Positions 37,508-46,919 of a stretch of DNA of 64,000 nucleotides are shown here, piece by piece (positions within the stretch are counted from its first letter, which is position 1; each line of letters starts with the position of its first letter). The notes under the pieces were generated by a model. That model was not told the origin of the DNA. It searched no databases and saw only the letters and a program-made list of their open reading frames with translations. A program made the translations under genes and the position numbers. Source of the DNA: Paludibacter sp. (lineage in GTDB: Bacteria > Bacteroidota > Bacteroidia > Bacteroidales > Paludibacteraceae); assembly GCF_009712605.1 (NCBI RefSeq), contig NZ_WASO01000001.1, positions 310,001 to 374,000 on the forward strand, written 5' to 3'.

Positions 37508-39871
37508 CTATTTTTGAGGCTTTAGTTCATTGAAAATACGTGAAGGAGCCAGCGCTTTGTGGGCTTTTTCTGCTACTATCTCCGTTGGCAGTGAAAATGT
37601 AGCTGTTTGACGGAAGTCTCTGGACGAAGCTCCGATCTTGACGGCGTAAGTTCCGGCATCAGCTATCCAGGAAGAAGCTGCCGTATTGAACGAGGCAAGA
37701 TCGCGTGGAGAAATAGTAAACGTAATTTGTTGTGTTTCTCCCGGTTTTAGCATAGATGTTTTGGTGAAGCTCTTCAGCTCTTCATTAGGTTTGTCGAGTG
37801 ATGAAGAGGGTGCGCTCAGGTATAATTGTACCACTTCGCGACCAGCTACATTGCCGGTGTTTTTGATCGTGACGGTGGCTGTAATGGAATTGTTGAATGT
37901 ATTGCTGCTGAGCGTGAGGTAGCTGTAACTAAATGTGGTATATGATAATCCGTAGCCGAATTCGTACGCAACAGGTACTTTGAAGGTGTTGTAGTAGCGA
38001 TACCCGACGTAAATTCCGTCATCGTAAGTGGATTCAGCTGGTTTTGCCGATAGAAAATCACTTACGGCTGCTTTCGGATGTGGATTGGGTAATTCAATGC
38101 CCGGGAAACTTTTAGCAGAGGGGACATCCTTGTATAACATAGGAAAGGTTGATGTCAGTTTACCCGACGGGTTTACTTTGCCACTCAAAACATCAGCAAT
38201 AGAGTTGCCGGCTTCCTGACCCGGTTGCCATGCCAGTAAGATCGCATCGGCTAAGTTTCTCCAACTGGCAACTTCAATGACACCACCAATGTTGAGAACA
38301 ACAATCACCTTTTTGCCTTTGGCATGGAATGCTGCCGATATTTCGGTCAAAAGGCTCATTTCTTTCTTTGTCAGGTTAAAATCACCATCAACTTTTCGGT
38401 CGATGCCTTCACCCGAGTTACGACCGATGGTTATCAATGCAATGTCGTTTTCTGCAGCTAAAACAGATGCTTTAGCCTGATTAACGGGCATTTCATCAAT
38501 GTGTGTTATGTGCCCGAACATCATGTCATTTGCACTCAATTTGGGTAACTTTGCTTTTTCGGCCTTGAGATAGTTCAGATAATTCTCTTTTAACGACGGA
38601 CTAATTTTATAGCCAGCGTTGTCAAGCCCCTGTAACAGGTCCACACTATAAGCTGCATTTACATTTCCGCTACCGGTTCCTCCTTTGATAATGGCGTAAG
38701 AAGTGTTTCCTAATAGTGCTATTTTTTTGATAGAACCGGCAATTGGCAATGTCTCTTTCTCATTCTTGAGTAATACCATACCGTCGGTTGCGGCTTGGCG
38801 TGTGACCAATGCATGAGCGTTCAGATCCGGATGGTTTGAGAACTTGTAATTTTGGAAATGCGGGGATAGTAGCATGACGTTCAGTATGCGTTCACAATTT
38901 CGATCCAGCTCCTGCATCGATAATTTGCCTGCTTTTACAGCTTCGATAATAGCCGTTGATTGTTTTGGCATACCTGGCATAATCATGTCGTTACCGGCTT
39001 TCATCTGTGCTACAGGATCTAAGCCTCCAAACCAGTCTGTCATTACAAATCCCTTGAATCCCCATTCGTCACGCAGAATAGTAGTGAGCAGGTCGTATCG
39101 TTCGGAGGTGTAAGTGCCGTTGATTAAATTGTAGGAAGACATTACTGTCCATGGTTGCGATTTTTGTACCGCAATTCTGAATCCTTCGAGGTAGATTTCA
39201 CGTATTGCACGTTCACTCATGAGGTTATTCACGGTGTTACGGTTGGTCTCCTGATTGTTCGCGGCAAAATGCTTGATGGAGGTTCCCACACCTTGCGATT
39301 GCACTCCATTTACCATTGCAGCGGCGATATTTCCGGCCACTACAGGATCTTCGGAGTAATATTCAAAATTGCGACCGCACAATGGATTACGGTGTATATT
39401 GAGTGCCGGGGCTAGCAAAATATCCGCGCCGTACTCGTGTACCTCGTTGCCCATAGCCATGCCGACACGTTTAACTAAATCAATGTCCCAAGAAGAGGCC
39501 AGAACAGTTGCCACCGGAAATGCTGTGCAGTAATAAGTGGCTTTGTCATTCTTGCGTTTAGGCTCAATGCGCAGTCCGGCAGGTCCGTCAGCCAGTACCA
39601 TCGGGGTGATACCATATTTAGGGAATGAGGCTGAGATCCCGGCCGCCCCTGGTACTAGTTGATCCGTATAGCCGACAACAGGTGCTATTTGCTTCGCAGA
39701 GGGATCCATTTGCATTCCTTTGCCCACAACCAGAGAGGCTTTTTCTTCTAAGGTCATAGCTGAGACTACTTTCTTTACATCAAAGATCTGTTGAGCTTTA
39801 GTTAAAGGGGCTATGCCAATGGATAGCACGGCCACAGATGTTGCAATAAGCGCATTTTTTAAGGTTGTCAT
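37508..39871 (-). CDS. Glycoside hydrolase family 3 beta-glucosidase
   Basis: 787 residues, signal peptide then GH3 N-terminal barrel, C-terminal alpha/beta domain and a fibronectin type III-like end domain. SIKHFAANNQETNR near 198-211 and the nucleophile Asp279 in VMTDWFGG are visible; the GEGIDR part of the second domain carries a candidate acid Glu. It would release glucose from non-reducing ends in the periplasm. Only one base separates it from the carboxylesterase gene, so the two are tightly coupled. Confidence 0.93.
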   Translation of the reverse strand: MTTLKNALIATSVAVLSIGIAPLTKAQQIFDVKKVVSAMTLEEKASLVVGKGMQMDPSAKQIAPVVGYTDQLVPGAAGISASFPKYGITPMVLADGPAGLRIEPKRKNDKATYYCTAFPVATVLASSWDIDLVKRVGMAMGNEVHEYGADILLAPALNIHRNPLCGRNFEYYSEDPVVAGNIAAAMVNGVQSQGVGTSIKHFAANNQETNRNTVNNLMSERAIREIYLEGFRIAVQKSQPWTVMSSYNLINGTYTSERYDLLTTILRDEWGFKGFVMTDWFGGLDPVAQMKAGNDMIMPGMPKQSTAIIEAVKAGKLSMQELDRNCERILNVMLLSPHFQNYKFSNHPDLNAHALVTRQAATDGMVLLKNEKETLPIAGSIKKIALLGNTSYAIIKGGTGSGNVNAAYSVDLLQGLDNAGYKISPSLKENYLNYLKAEKAKLPKLSANDMMFGHITHIDEMPVNQAKASVLAAENDIALITIGRNSGEGIDRKVDGDFNLTKKEMSLLTEISAAFHAKGKKVIVVLNIGGVIEVASWRNLADAILLAWQPGQEAGNSIADVLSGKVNPSGKLTSTFPMLYKDVPSAKSFPGIELPNPHPKAAVSDFLSAKPAESTYDDGIYVGYRYYNTFKVPVAYEFGYGLSYTTFSYSYLTLSSNTFNNSITATVTIKNTGNVAGREVVQLYLSAPSSSLDKPNEELKSFTKTSMLKPGETQQITFTISPRDLASFNTAASSWIADAGTYAVKIGASSRDFRQTATFSLPTEIVAEKAHKALAPSRIFNELKPQK

Positions 39872-39872
39872 G

Positions 39873-41498
39873 TTATTGTTTTTTGGTCGTTAGATTCATT
39901 ATGCATTCGTCGTGATGGTTTTTTACTACGCATTTGTTATCGAAATACATTAAAGCGCCGTTTTCAACGGAATAAACCGGCCATTCGGGCAACCCTTTGT
40001 GATTGGGATTTCCTGTTCGCGCAAAATTGATCCATGCCTGACTGATTTTATCGGCAAGCTCATAGGCAGCTTTCCCTCCGCCAGTCATTTCTTCGCAGCG
40101 GCTAATGTTGTTGAATACGAATGGAAGCTCGAAACAGTGCATGGCTTTATAATCTCCATCCATCACAGGCGATTGCCATCCGAAAAGGTACATGTAAACA
40201 GGAGCCGACCCTGTAGTTGATTTTAATGCGGCTTCAGATAACACTCCGGCTCTGAACCGAAGGTCAATGTCGATGAGGTCAGACGGACGAGTGTCTCCCG
40301 GATAAGCTTGTTTTACTGCGTCAATGTAGGCTTCGGCTTTGTCCTTATAGACATTGTTGATATAAGATGTAATATCCGCAATATTGCCGTGTCGTAATTT
40401 GGGGTTACTCAACGAAAGAATAAACTCGTTTTTCGTCGATCCTATAAGTAGCGGAATGTCCTTCGAAATGGAGGTTGCCTTCGCATCGGAAGGCTGGTAG
40501 GGGAGGAAAGAGCCATCAAGCACAGGACTCCATCCGATGTTGATGCTGCCACTGATTTTTCCTTCGGATGCCAACTTCTGCTGAACTTTGGCAATTGCTT
40601 TTTTCGACGCGGCAATGAGTATATTATACGGTATTTTCTGAAGTGAATCGACTTGGGAAGGGATCAGTTTGAGCTCAGTTAGTAGTTCTGCGCTAATTTG
40701 TTTTGTGATGGCAGGGTCTCTGAAATTGGATACAACTCCACTTTGAGAAATGGCTTTGTGAAACAATCCCTTTGCAGATGGAGCATTCATCAGTGTAATA
40801 ACCTTGCCGCCACCGCCCGATTGTCCGAAAATAGTAACGTTGTCCGGATTTCCTCCGAATTGAGAAATGTTGTTTTTAATCCATTGCAGTGCTGCTACAA
40901 TATCCATCATGCCGACATTGGCGGATTGATGGTATTTTTCTCCGTAGGCTGAGAGGTCAAGAAATCCGAGAACATTCAGTCTGTGATTAATGGATACGAG
41001 AACAACATCGCCTTTTTTGCTCAGGTTTTCGCCATCATAGGAAGGTAATTCCTGCGATGAGCCTGCACTATAACCTCCTCCATGAAGCCACACCATCACC
41101 GGACGTTTTTTGGCATCATTTATACCCTGAGTCCAGATGTTCAAGCGCAGGCAATCTTCGTTTTGATAGCCCCAGTCATGATGAAAAATAAACTCGCTTT
41201 CATCGTTTACACTGTTCATCGTTTCAAGCGGACAAACCGGGCCGTAGGTCATGGAGCTGCGTATTCCATCCCAGTTTTTGACCCTGACAGGAGGCATAAA
41301 ACGCTCAGCTTCGGCGTAAGGTATGCCTTTGAAGATAAAAGTGCTTTTGTGTATGAATCCTCTTACTTTGCCACAATCGGTCTGAACTACCGCTTTACTG
41401 GTGCCTGAAACGATTGCTGTCTCATTAGTTCCGGTTTGTGAAAATGCCGGAGACAGGCCTGCAATCAAAATAGTGGTTAACAGCAGTGAGCGTTTCAT
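39873..41498 (-). CDS. Type-B carboxylesterase family protein
   Basis: 541 residues, secreted (signal peptide ending AFSQ). Alpha/beta hydrolase with the carboxylesterase type-B signature EDCLRLNIW near 114-122, the oxyanion motif HGGGYSAGS, and the nucleophile elbow FGQSGGGG with Ser227 (GQSGG rather than the common GESAG). In this locus it may remove ester groups from the glucan or its decorations; that is inference, since neutral beta-glucans are not normally acylated. Confidence 0.85.
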   Translation of the reverse strand: MKRSLLLTTILIAGLSPAFSQTGTNETAIVSGTSKAVVQTDCGKVRGFIHKSTFIFKGIPYAEAERFMPPVRVKNWDGIRSSMTYGPVCPLETMNSVNDESEFIFHHDWGYQNEDCLRLNIWTQGINDAKKRPVMVWLHGGGYSAGSSQELPSYDGENLSKKGDVVLVSINHRLNVLGFLDLSAYGEKYHQSANVGMMDIVAALQWIKNNISQFGGNPDNVTIFGQSGGGGKVITLMNAPSAKGLFHKAISQSGVVSNFRDPAITKQISAELLTELKLIPSQVDSLQKIPYNILIAASKKAIAKVQQKLASEGKISGSINIGWSPVLDGSFLPYQPSDAKATSISKDIPLLIGSTKNEFILSLSNPKLRHGNIADITSYINNVYKDKAEAYIDAVKQAYPGDTRPSDLIDIDLRFRAGVLSEAALKSTTGSAPVYMYLFGWQSPVMDGDYKAMHCFELPFVFNNISRCEEMTGGGKAAYELADKISQAWINFARTGNPNHKGLPEWPVYSVENGALMYFDNKCVVKNHHDECIMNLTTKKQ

Positions 41499-41562
41499 GG
41501 AAATAGTATTAGAGATATTGTTGAGAGCGATCTAATTTCTCAGTTTACTTCATAAGCCCCTT

Positions 41563-42630
41563 TTATTTGTAGTTGTAAACCCTCACATAGTCAATCTGCA
41601 TAGAACAAGGGAAGATGCTATCGTCTACTCCTTGTGCACCGCCCCAATCTCCTCCGATGGCGAGGTTGAGAATGAAGAAACAGGGTTTGTTGAAAGGCCA
41701 GTTGGAGGCATTTTTTACCGCCGGACTGTATGTGTAATAAGGATGGTCAGGATCGTCAATGTAATATTCAATTTTGGAAGGAGTCCAGGTCATCCCGTAA
41801 GTGTGGAAAGCCGACTCGCAATCAGTCAGTTTGTAATCGGCATTATTCACCGTATTGCCATAGCTGGATGGTGTATGGATGGATCCTTTGACCCACAGAG
41901 GGTTGTAGCCTACATGTTCCATTATATCGAGCTCACCGCAGGCAGGCCATCCTGCCGTGGCTATATTGGCACCTAACATCCATGTGGCAGGCCAGGTTCC
42001 TCTTCCCGCGGGTAGTTTTGCCCTGATTTCCATACGCCCGTACAGGAATGTTCTTAAACCGTTAGAATTGATGCGACCTGAAGTGTAATCTCCTTTTTTC
42101 TGTCCGGTTCCCACTTTTTTGGCTGTTATGGTAAGGATACCGTCTTTTATCGTCAGGTTATCTCCGTTGGTGTATTTCTGCCATTCGTTGTTGACGTCGA
42201 TATTGGTCTCGTTGACCCAGTTCGATGTGTTGAGTGTTGTGCCGTCAAATTCGTCACTCCAGATCAGTTTATGAGGAACGTAGGCGGGATCGTCGGCAGC
42301 AATAACAACATCTTTTGTTGACAACGCTGCTGTTCCAAGAACATCCAATGCTGTAAACTTGACTGTGTATGTGCCCTTTTGAGGAAAATAGTGAGTAACA
42401 ACAGTGTCGCTTTGTAATGTTTCCCCGTCACCAAAATCCCAGCTTATAGAACTAAAAACTCCTTTCGTTTTTGCCCTGAAAACTATATAGTTTACACTGT
42501 CGGTTTTGTTTACTGACGCGTAAGTAATGTCGGCACTAAAAGCATTTGGCGAATTCGGTACGGTTGGCTCTGATTTGCTACAAGATGAAAACAGAAAAAT
42601 CGATAGCAAGATTACAATGAAAGATTTCAT
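41563..42630 (-). CDS. Glycoside hydrolase family 16 lipoprotein with PKD domain
   Basis: 355 residues. Start at MKSFIVILLSIFLFSSC (42630), which puts a lipobox Cys at residue 17; ten extra codons upstream would bury it. A PKD domain (SSISWDFGDGETL) spans about 30-112, then a GH16 domain with catalytic Glu233/Asp235/Glu238 in GELDIMEHVG. GH16 enzymes of this type cut beta-1,3-glucan internally. As a lipoprotein near SusCD it may sit at the cell surface. Confidence 0.9.
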   Translation of the reverse strand: MKSFIVILLSIFLFSSCSKSEPTVPNSPNAFSADITYASVNKTDSVNYIVFRAKTKGVFSSISWDFGDGETLQSDTVVTHYFPQKGTYTVKFTALDVLGTAALSTKDVVIAADDPAYVPHKLIWSDEFDGTTLNTSNWVNETNIDVNNEWQKYTNGDNLTIKDGILTITAKKVGTGQKKGDYTSGRINSNGLRTFLYGRMEIRAKLPAGRGTWPATWMLGANIATAGWPACGELDIMEHVGYNPLWVKGSIHTPSSYGNTVNNADYKLTDCESAFHTYGMTWTPSKIEYYIDDPDHPYYTYSPAVKNASNWPFNKPCFFILNLAIGGDWGGAQGVDDSIFPCSMQIDYVRVYNYK

Positions 42631-42716
42631 GATATTTGAAATTTTATAATCAAAGGACATAAAAGAGTCGGTAAAAGAGACAAATATAAAACATTCAAGA
42701 TTAAAAACATCTTTGA

Positions 42717-42766
42717 AAGTTGGTAAGCCGACAAATTATTGATTAACCGTCGGCTTATACCAACTT
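42717..42766. other. Intergenic hairpin between GH30 and GH16 genes
   Basis: Stem AAGTTGGTAAGCCGAC with GTCGGCTTATACCAACTT: at least 15 pairs and a loop of about 16 nt. No T-run of note on the coding (minus) strand, so more likely an mRNA-processing or stability element than a terminator. Confidence 0.6.
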
Positions 42767-42814
42767 AAAGAGAGCACAACACAATCATAAATTACCCGTA
42801 AATACCGTTTAGCA

Positions 42815-44269
42815 TCATTTTATTACTATTGTGGAAATTGAGTGTGGTAAACATTTTACAGGGGAGGTGACTCCTTTTATCAGAAGATTATAGTTCATTG
42901 AGTTGTCGGTCGGATTCATAACTATTACGTCAATTATTCCATCCTGATTGCGGAATGCGGTTGCAAGGAGTTGATCACGAGTTGTTGAACAAGCAATGCG
43001 TTTTGCTCCGGGCTTTACAAATTTGGAAAAATGTCCCTGATAATAAAAAATGTTAGTGTAAGTTAGGGCTCCGGTGTTAGTGTCTGCATGAACTGGTGCG
43101 TAACAGAAATTTCCAGCATGATTGGGGCCTCCGGTTTGATCAAGCAAGATATTCCAGTCAATCCAACCTTCCGATCCGTTGTTGAAATCGATAATCATTG
43201 ATTTGCCATAACGTTCACCCAGCCACCATTCATTTACTTTTGAAGCGTCATATTTTTCAATACAACCTTCGCTAAAAAAGATATGTTTTGATGGAAACGC
43301 CTCTTTTACTCTTTTGAGGTTTTCAAATTGCATGCCGCTTCCGCTCCAGGTTTCATACCAATGGTATCCAAATCCCCATACGTATTTGGCTGCCTCTGGA
43401 TCGGACATGATTCCGCTTGCACGTTGATAAAAAAGATCACGATTATGATCCCATGCAATGAGTTTTTTACTGCCCAGTCCGGTCTTTACTAACGTCGGAC
43501 CAAGATGATTTTTGATGAAATCACGCTCTTCGTCGGCGGTGAAAATGCAGGATTCCCAGGTTTGAATGGCCATAGGTTCGTTTTGAACAGAAATGCCCCA
43601 TACCGGAATGCCTTTCGATTCATAAGTGCGGATAAATTTCACAAGATAATTTGCCCAGCTTTGTGCATATTCCGGAAGCAATTTGCCTCCATGAATTAAG
43701 CTGTTGTTGTCTTTCATCCATGCAGGGGGCGACCACGGACTGACAAACAACGGTAGTTTCCCGCCGCCAGTGGTAGTTGCTTTTTTGATGAGCGGAATTT
43801 TGTACTTTTCATCGTGAGAAACATTGAACGTTTTTAATTGCGTATCATGAGAGTCTACGTAAGAATAGCTATCGCTCGAAAAATCGCAACTTCCGATATT
43901 TGTACGGATCATAGAATATCCTATGCCATTTTTAGGATCGAAGAATGCCTTCAGAATTTCATTTTGCTTCTCCACGGGAAGTTTTGCAAATGTTTCTGCA
44001 GATGCATCGGTAATAGCTCCTCCGATTCCTATAACAGACTGGAACGCTTTTGTTGGATCAACAAATACCCATATTTCTTTCTCGACGGGTTGTTGTGCTT
44101 TATGAAACTGTAAATTTTCTGTTTGGCTAATGCGCAGGGCTGTGTTTTCGGCAGTGGTATACACTGTAGATTTCCATTCTTTTTCAACTTTTTTCTGCGC
44201 GAATGTAATTGCAGTGCCAGAATACAGAGAAAGTACTACAAGAGTTATGCTTAACAAAAATTTCTGCAT
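42815..44269 (-). CDS. Glycoside hydrolase family 30 (first)
   Basis: 484 residues with a signal peptide. TIM barrel with GIGGAITDAS near 81-90, acid/base Glu231 in SVQNEP and nucleophile Glu334 in FFSEG. GH30 subfamilies with this layout include beta-1,6-glucanases and glucosylceramidases. Next to a second GH30 and GH3/GH16, a beta-1,6-glucanase role is the best inference. No lipobox: likely periplasmic. Confidence 0.9.
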   Translation of the reverse strand: MQKFLLSITLVVLSLYSGTAITFAQKKVEKEWKSTVYTTAENTALRISQTENLQFHKAQQPVEKEIWVFVDPTKAFQSVIGIGGAITDASAETFAKLPVEKQNEILKAFFDPKNGIGYSMIRTNIGSCDFSSDSYSYVDSHDTQLKTFNVSHDEKYKIPLIKKATTTGGGKLPLFVSPWSPPAWMKDNNSLIHGGKLLPEYAQSWANYLVKFIRTYESKGIPVWGISVQNEPMAIQTWESCIFTADEERDFIKNHLGPTLVKTGLGSKKLIAWDHNRDLFYQRASGIMSDPEAAKYVWGFGYHWYETWSGSGMQFENLKRVKEAFPSKHIFFSEGCIEKYDASKVNEWWLGERYGKSMIIDFNNGSEGWIDWNILLDQTGGPNHAGNFCYAPVHADTNTGALTYTNIFYYQGHFSKFVKPGAKRIACSTTRDQLLATAFRNQDGIIDVIVMNPTDNSMNYNLLIKGVTSPVKCLPHSISTIVIK

Positions 44270-44313
44270 TTTATTAGAGTGGTTTTAGTTAGATGTAAAG
44301 TTGCGTTATTTGC

Positions 44314-45774
44314 TTATTTCCAAACGAATGTACCTACCCCTCCTGCCGCCAATGTGGGCGATACGGTTTTGTTTTTGAAACTGATATTGAATACCGATGG
44401 AACTGATTTTGTATTAAGTACTATAAGAACTTTGTATCCGTCGGGGGTTTTAAAGGCTACATTCGGAAGGTCGCTTATTACACTGCTATTAATGCGGACA
44501 GATCCCGGTCGGATATATTTGGCAGCGTGGGCAATTACATAATAACTTACATTGCGACTTACGGTTGACCCGATGGTAAGCGCTCCCAAACAGGTGGTGC
44601 AGCCTCCTGATGTGTGAGGTCCTAAAGAAGGGTTTGATGCCAGGTTCCATTCAATTACATTTCGGCTCCAGTTTCTGGTAGCCCCAATTATGAGATTTTG
44701 AATATGCCACTGTAAGTCGCCATTGAATGTGCCTGTGGATGCAGTGTATTGCTCTGTGAAATAAAGGTTTTTGGTTGGGTGGGAGGTGTGAACGGTCGAC
44801 ATGGTTTCGATATTGCCGGCGTAAAGATGGAATGCAGATCCGTCAATATACGCAGCAGCTCCTGCATCGTCTAATACATTAATAGGATATTCGGGATGAT
44901 CCAGATTGTGATCGTAAACGATGATTTTAGTAGATAGATTATTTGCCCGGAGTTGAGGGCCTAAATAATTCTTGATAAAGTTTGTTTGTTCGTCAGCCAT
45001 CATCATCATGGCCGGATTGTTGTAGGCGTTCAGGGGCTCATTTTGCGGGGTAATAGCTTCAATTGGAATTCCCGCATTTTTCATTGCCAACAAATATTTT
45101 ACAAAATAGCGAGCATACACATCATAGCAATCAGCTCGAAGACTCCCACCCACATAACTGTTGTTGGTTTTCATCCAGGTAGGGGCAGTCCATGGTGTAG
45201 CAATAATTTTGATATTCGGATTGAGAACTACTATTTTTTGCAGAACAGGAATCAGGTCGGTGTTTTCTCTGGCAATGGAAAACGATAGCAAATTGTCATC
45301 GCGTTGTCCAGAGGCAACTTCGTCGTAGGTAAAAGGTTCTGCGCTGAGATCAGAAGCTCCTATGCTGATGCGTAAATAACTGATACCAATGTGTGTGGAG
45401 TCTGTCAGAAACAATTCTTTCAATAATTCCGTTTTGGGTGTTTCGTCCAAACTGTTGAGTAGTGTTGCACTTCCGCCTGTGAGTGCAAATCCAAAACCAT
45501 CAATGGTTTGATAAGTTTGTGTGGTGTCTACGGTAATGGTGCTAATGCCTTGGGCATCATTGCTAAAATTTAATGATGAATTTTGTTTCTGAAAAAGAAC
45601 TGTTTTGTCAGAATTAGTAAGCCAGAATGCGACATCAGATTTTGTGCCTGTAGGCGTTGTCGTTGTTGTCGTAGTGCCGATCTCTTCTCCGGAACTTGTT
45701 TTGCAGCTCGTTAATAGCAAGATACTTATGGCTGACATTGCTAGGGTAGAAAGAGTGTGGTGGTGAAATTTCAT
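44314..45774 (-). CDS. Glycoside hydrolase family 30 lipoprotein (second)
   Basis: 486 residues. Lipobox LTSC at Cys24 followed by a Thr-rich linker, so probably a surface lipoprotein. IDGFGFALTGGSA near 91-103, acid/base Glu246 in TPQNEP and nucleophile Glu341 in LYFTEQYT. Divergent from the first GH30, so not a recent duplicate. A surface endo-acting beta-1,6-glucanase fits the scheme of Bacteroides beta-1,6-glucan loci; inference. Confidence 0.9.
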   Translation of the reverse strand: MKFHHHTLSTLAMSAISILLLTSCKTSSGEEIGTTTTTTTPTGTKSDVAFWLTNSDKTVLFQKQNSSLNFSNDAQGISTITVDTTQTYQTIDGFGFALTGGSATLLNSLDETPKTELLKELFLTDSTHIGISYLRISIGASDLSAEPFTYDEVASGQRDDNLLSFSIARENTDLIPVLQKIVVLNPNIKIIATPWTAPTWMKTNNSYVGGSLRADCYDVYARYFVKYLLAMKNAGIPIEAITPQNEPLNAYNNPAMMMMADEQTNFIKNYLGPQLRANNLSTKIIVYDHNLDHPEYPINVLDDAGAAAYIDGSAFHLYAGNIETMSTVHTSHPTKNLYFTEQYTASTGTFNGDLQWHIQNLIIGATRNWSRNVIEWNLASNPSLGPHTSGGCTTCLGALTIGSTVSRNVSYYVIAHAAKYIRPGSVRINSSVISDLPNVAFKTPDGYKVLIVLNTKSVPSVFNISFKNKTVSPTLAAGGVGTFVWK

Positions 45775-45901
45775 AGCTGGCTTATTTCAAATTTTGCACT
45801 ATGCATTGTTGCTTTCCGGGCAAAATTTTGGATTTTTGTAATTGTGATGGATATGGATAGAAGAAGACCTTCTATTTATTGAGTTTTTCAATTTGCCATT
45901 A

Positions 45902-45943
45902 AATAACCCGAAGAGAGGAGATGTGTGTCTCTCCGGGTTATTT
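45902..45943. terminator. Hairpin upstream of the enzyme genes (1)
   Basis: Stem AATAACCCG/CGGGTTATT enclosing an additional GAGAGA/TCTCTC pairing, with T-runs weak on minus and five T on plus. Confidence 0.5.
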
Positions 45944-45954
45944 TTGGGATGGAA

Positions 45955-45991
45955 TTTAGTAGCTACAACATGTCGTGTTGTAGCTACTAAA
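45955..45991. other. Perfect 16-bp stem hairpin after the glycan-binding lipoprotein gene
   Basis: TTTAGTAGCTACAACA, 5-nt loop, exact complement TGTTGTAGCTACTAAA. It begins about 11 bp after the stop of 46002-46901 on the minus strand, between susC-susD-binding protein and the enzyme genes. A role as mRNA 3'-end stabiliser or attenuator is likely. Confidence 0.75.
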
Positions 45992-46001
45992 AGTTATACG
46001 T

Positions 46002-46901
46002 TTACTTTTTAGGAGTGAATTCATATTTCCATGCAATGCTTCCATTATAACATGCCATAGACAGTTTGTTGTCCGTTAATGACAAGATTTTGAATTTAGG
46101 CGTGTTGTAAGTTTCAATGTTTGGAACATACCCTACAAGCGTGTTTGCCGGAAATGTCAAATACAAGTCTTTTCCTTCATATTTGAAAGCCCAGGTGGTG
46201 TTTTGTAGAGCCACTGTAGCTTGGTAGTCATTATTGTTATGAGGGTTAAATGCATTAAATGGATTAAAAGAACACCCAGCATTGACATAAATTGTACCTC
46301 CTACTCCCGGATCATACGTATAGGCTCCAGATAATCCACTGCCGGCATACCCAAATGTAAAAATGTCATCATACATGCCAACACCTGCTTTGCCGTTTGC
46401 ACCGCAGCTCCACCATCCTGTCGGATTGGAAGCGTCGGGTCCACAGCCAAAGTGACCATCAACTGTAGAATTCCAAACCCATTGCTTAGTACTTGACCCA
46501 GTACTGCCACAGAGGTATTTGAACAGATTTTTATCAATAAAGTCTTTGGTCAAAGTGTAGGTAAGGGTAACCGAACCAGAGCTGATCCCATATTTATTGG
46601 CAACCTTTGCGGTTACAGTGTAAGTCCCTGCCGGGTGTACAATCTGGGACAGTCCGTTGATGGTAGAAACTACATTGGACGTGCCATCATTGTATGACCA
46701 TATTGGATATACATCGGGAGCATTCAGATTAAAGGTGACATAATTAGAGTCTGACACAACATTAATGCTAAACATATTTTTATAATTGTCTATATTGGGA
46801 ATCAGACTGCTATCTGCTCCTCCGTAATCTTTTTCGCTACAAGAGTTAATAAATATCGGTAGCAGAATAGCGAATAATATTTTTACTATTGTCTTATTCA
46901 T
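46002..46901 (-). CDS. Probable surface glycan-binding lipoprotein of the locus
   Basis: 299 residues. Lipobox INSC near residue 21, a PKD-like fold at about 45-115 (YPIWSYNDGTSN ... AGTYTVTAKVANKYG), then an aromatic- and Gly-rich C-terminal part (WVWNSTVDGHFGCGPDASN, GWWSCGANGKAG) that could bind carbohydrate. Position directly after susD is that of surface glycan-binding proteins. No enzyme motif was seen. Function from position and architecture only. Confidence 0.65.
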   Translation of the reverse strand: MNKTIVKILFAILLPIFINSCSEKDYGGADSSLIPNIDNYKNMFSINVVSDSNYVTFNLNAPDVYPIWSYNDGTSNVVSTINGLSQIVHPAGTYTVTAKVANKYGISSGSVTLTYTLTKDFIDKNLFKYLCGSTGSSTKQWVWNSTVDGHFGCGPDASNPTGWWSCGANGKAGVGMYDDIFTFGYAGSGLSGAYTYDPGVGGTIYVNAGCSFNPFNAFNPHNNNDYQATVALQNTTWAFKYEGKDLYLTFPANTLVGYVPNIETYNTPKFKILSLTDNKLSMACYNGSIAWKYEFTPKK

Positions 46902-46919
46902 GATTTGTTTTTTTAGGCA

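Noticed and set aside
45955-45991. Perfect palindrome considered as an insertion-sequence end
   Set aside because: No transposase, no partner repeat and no target duplication; its place after a stop codon favours an mRNA element.
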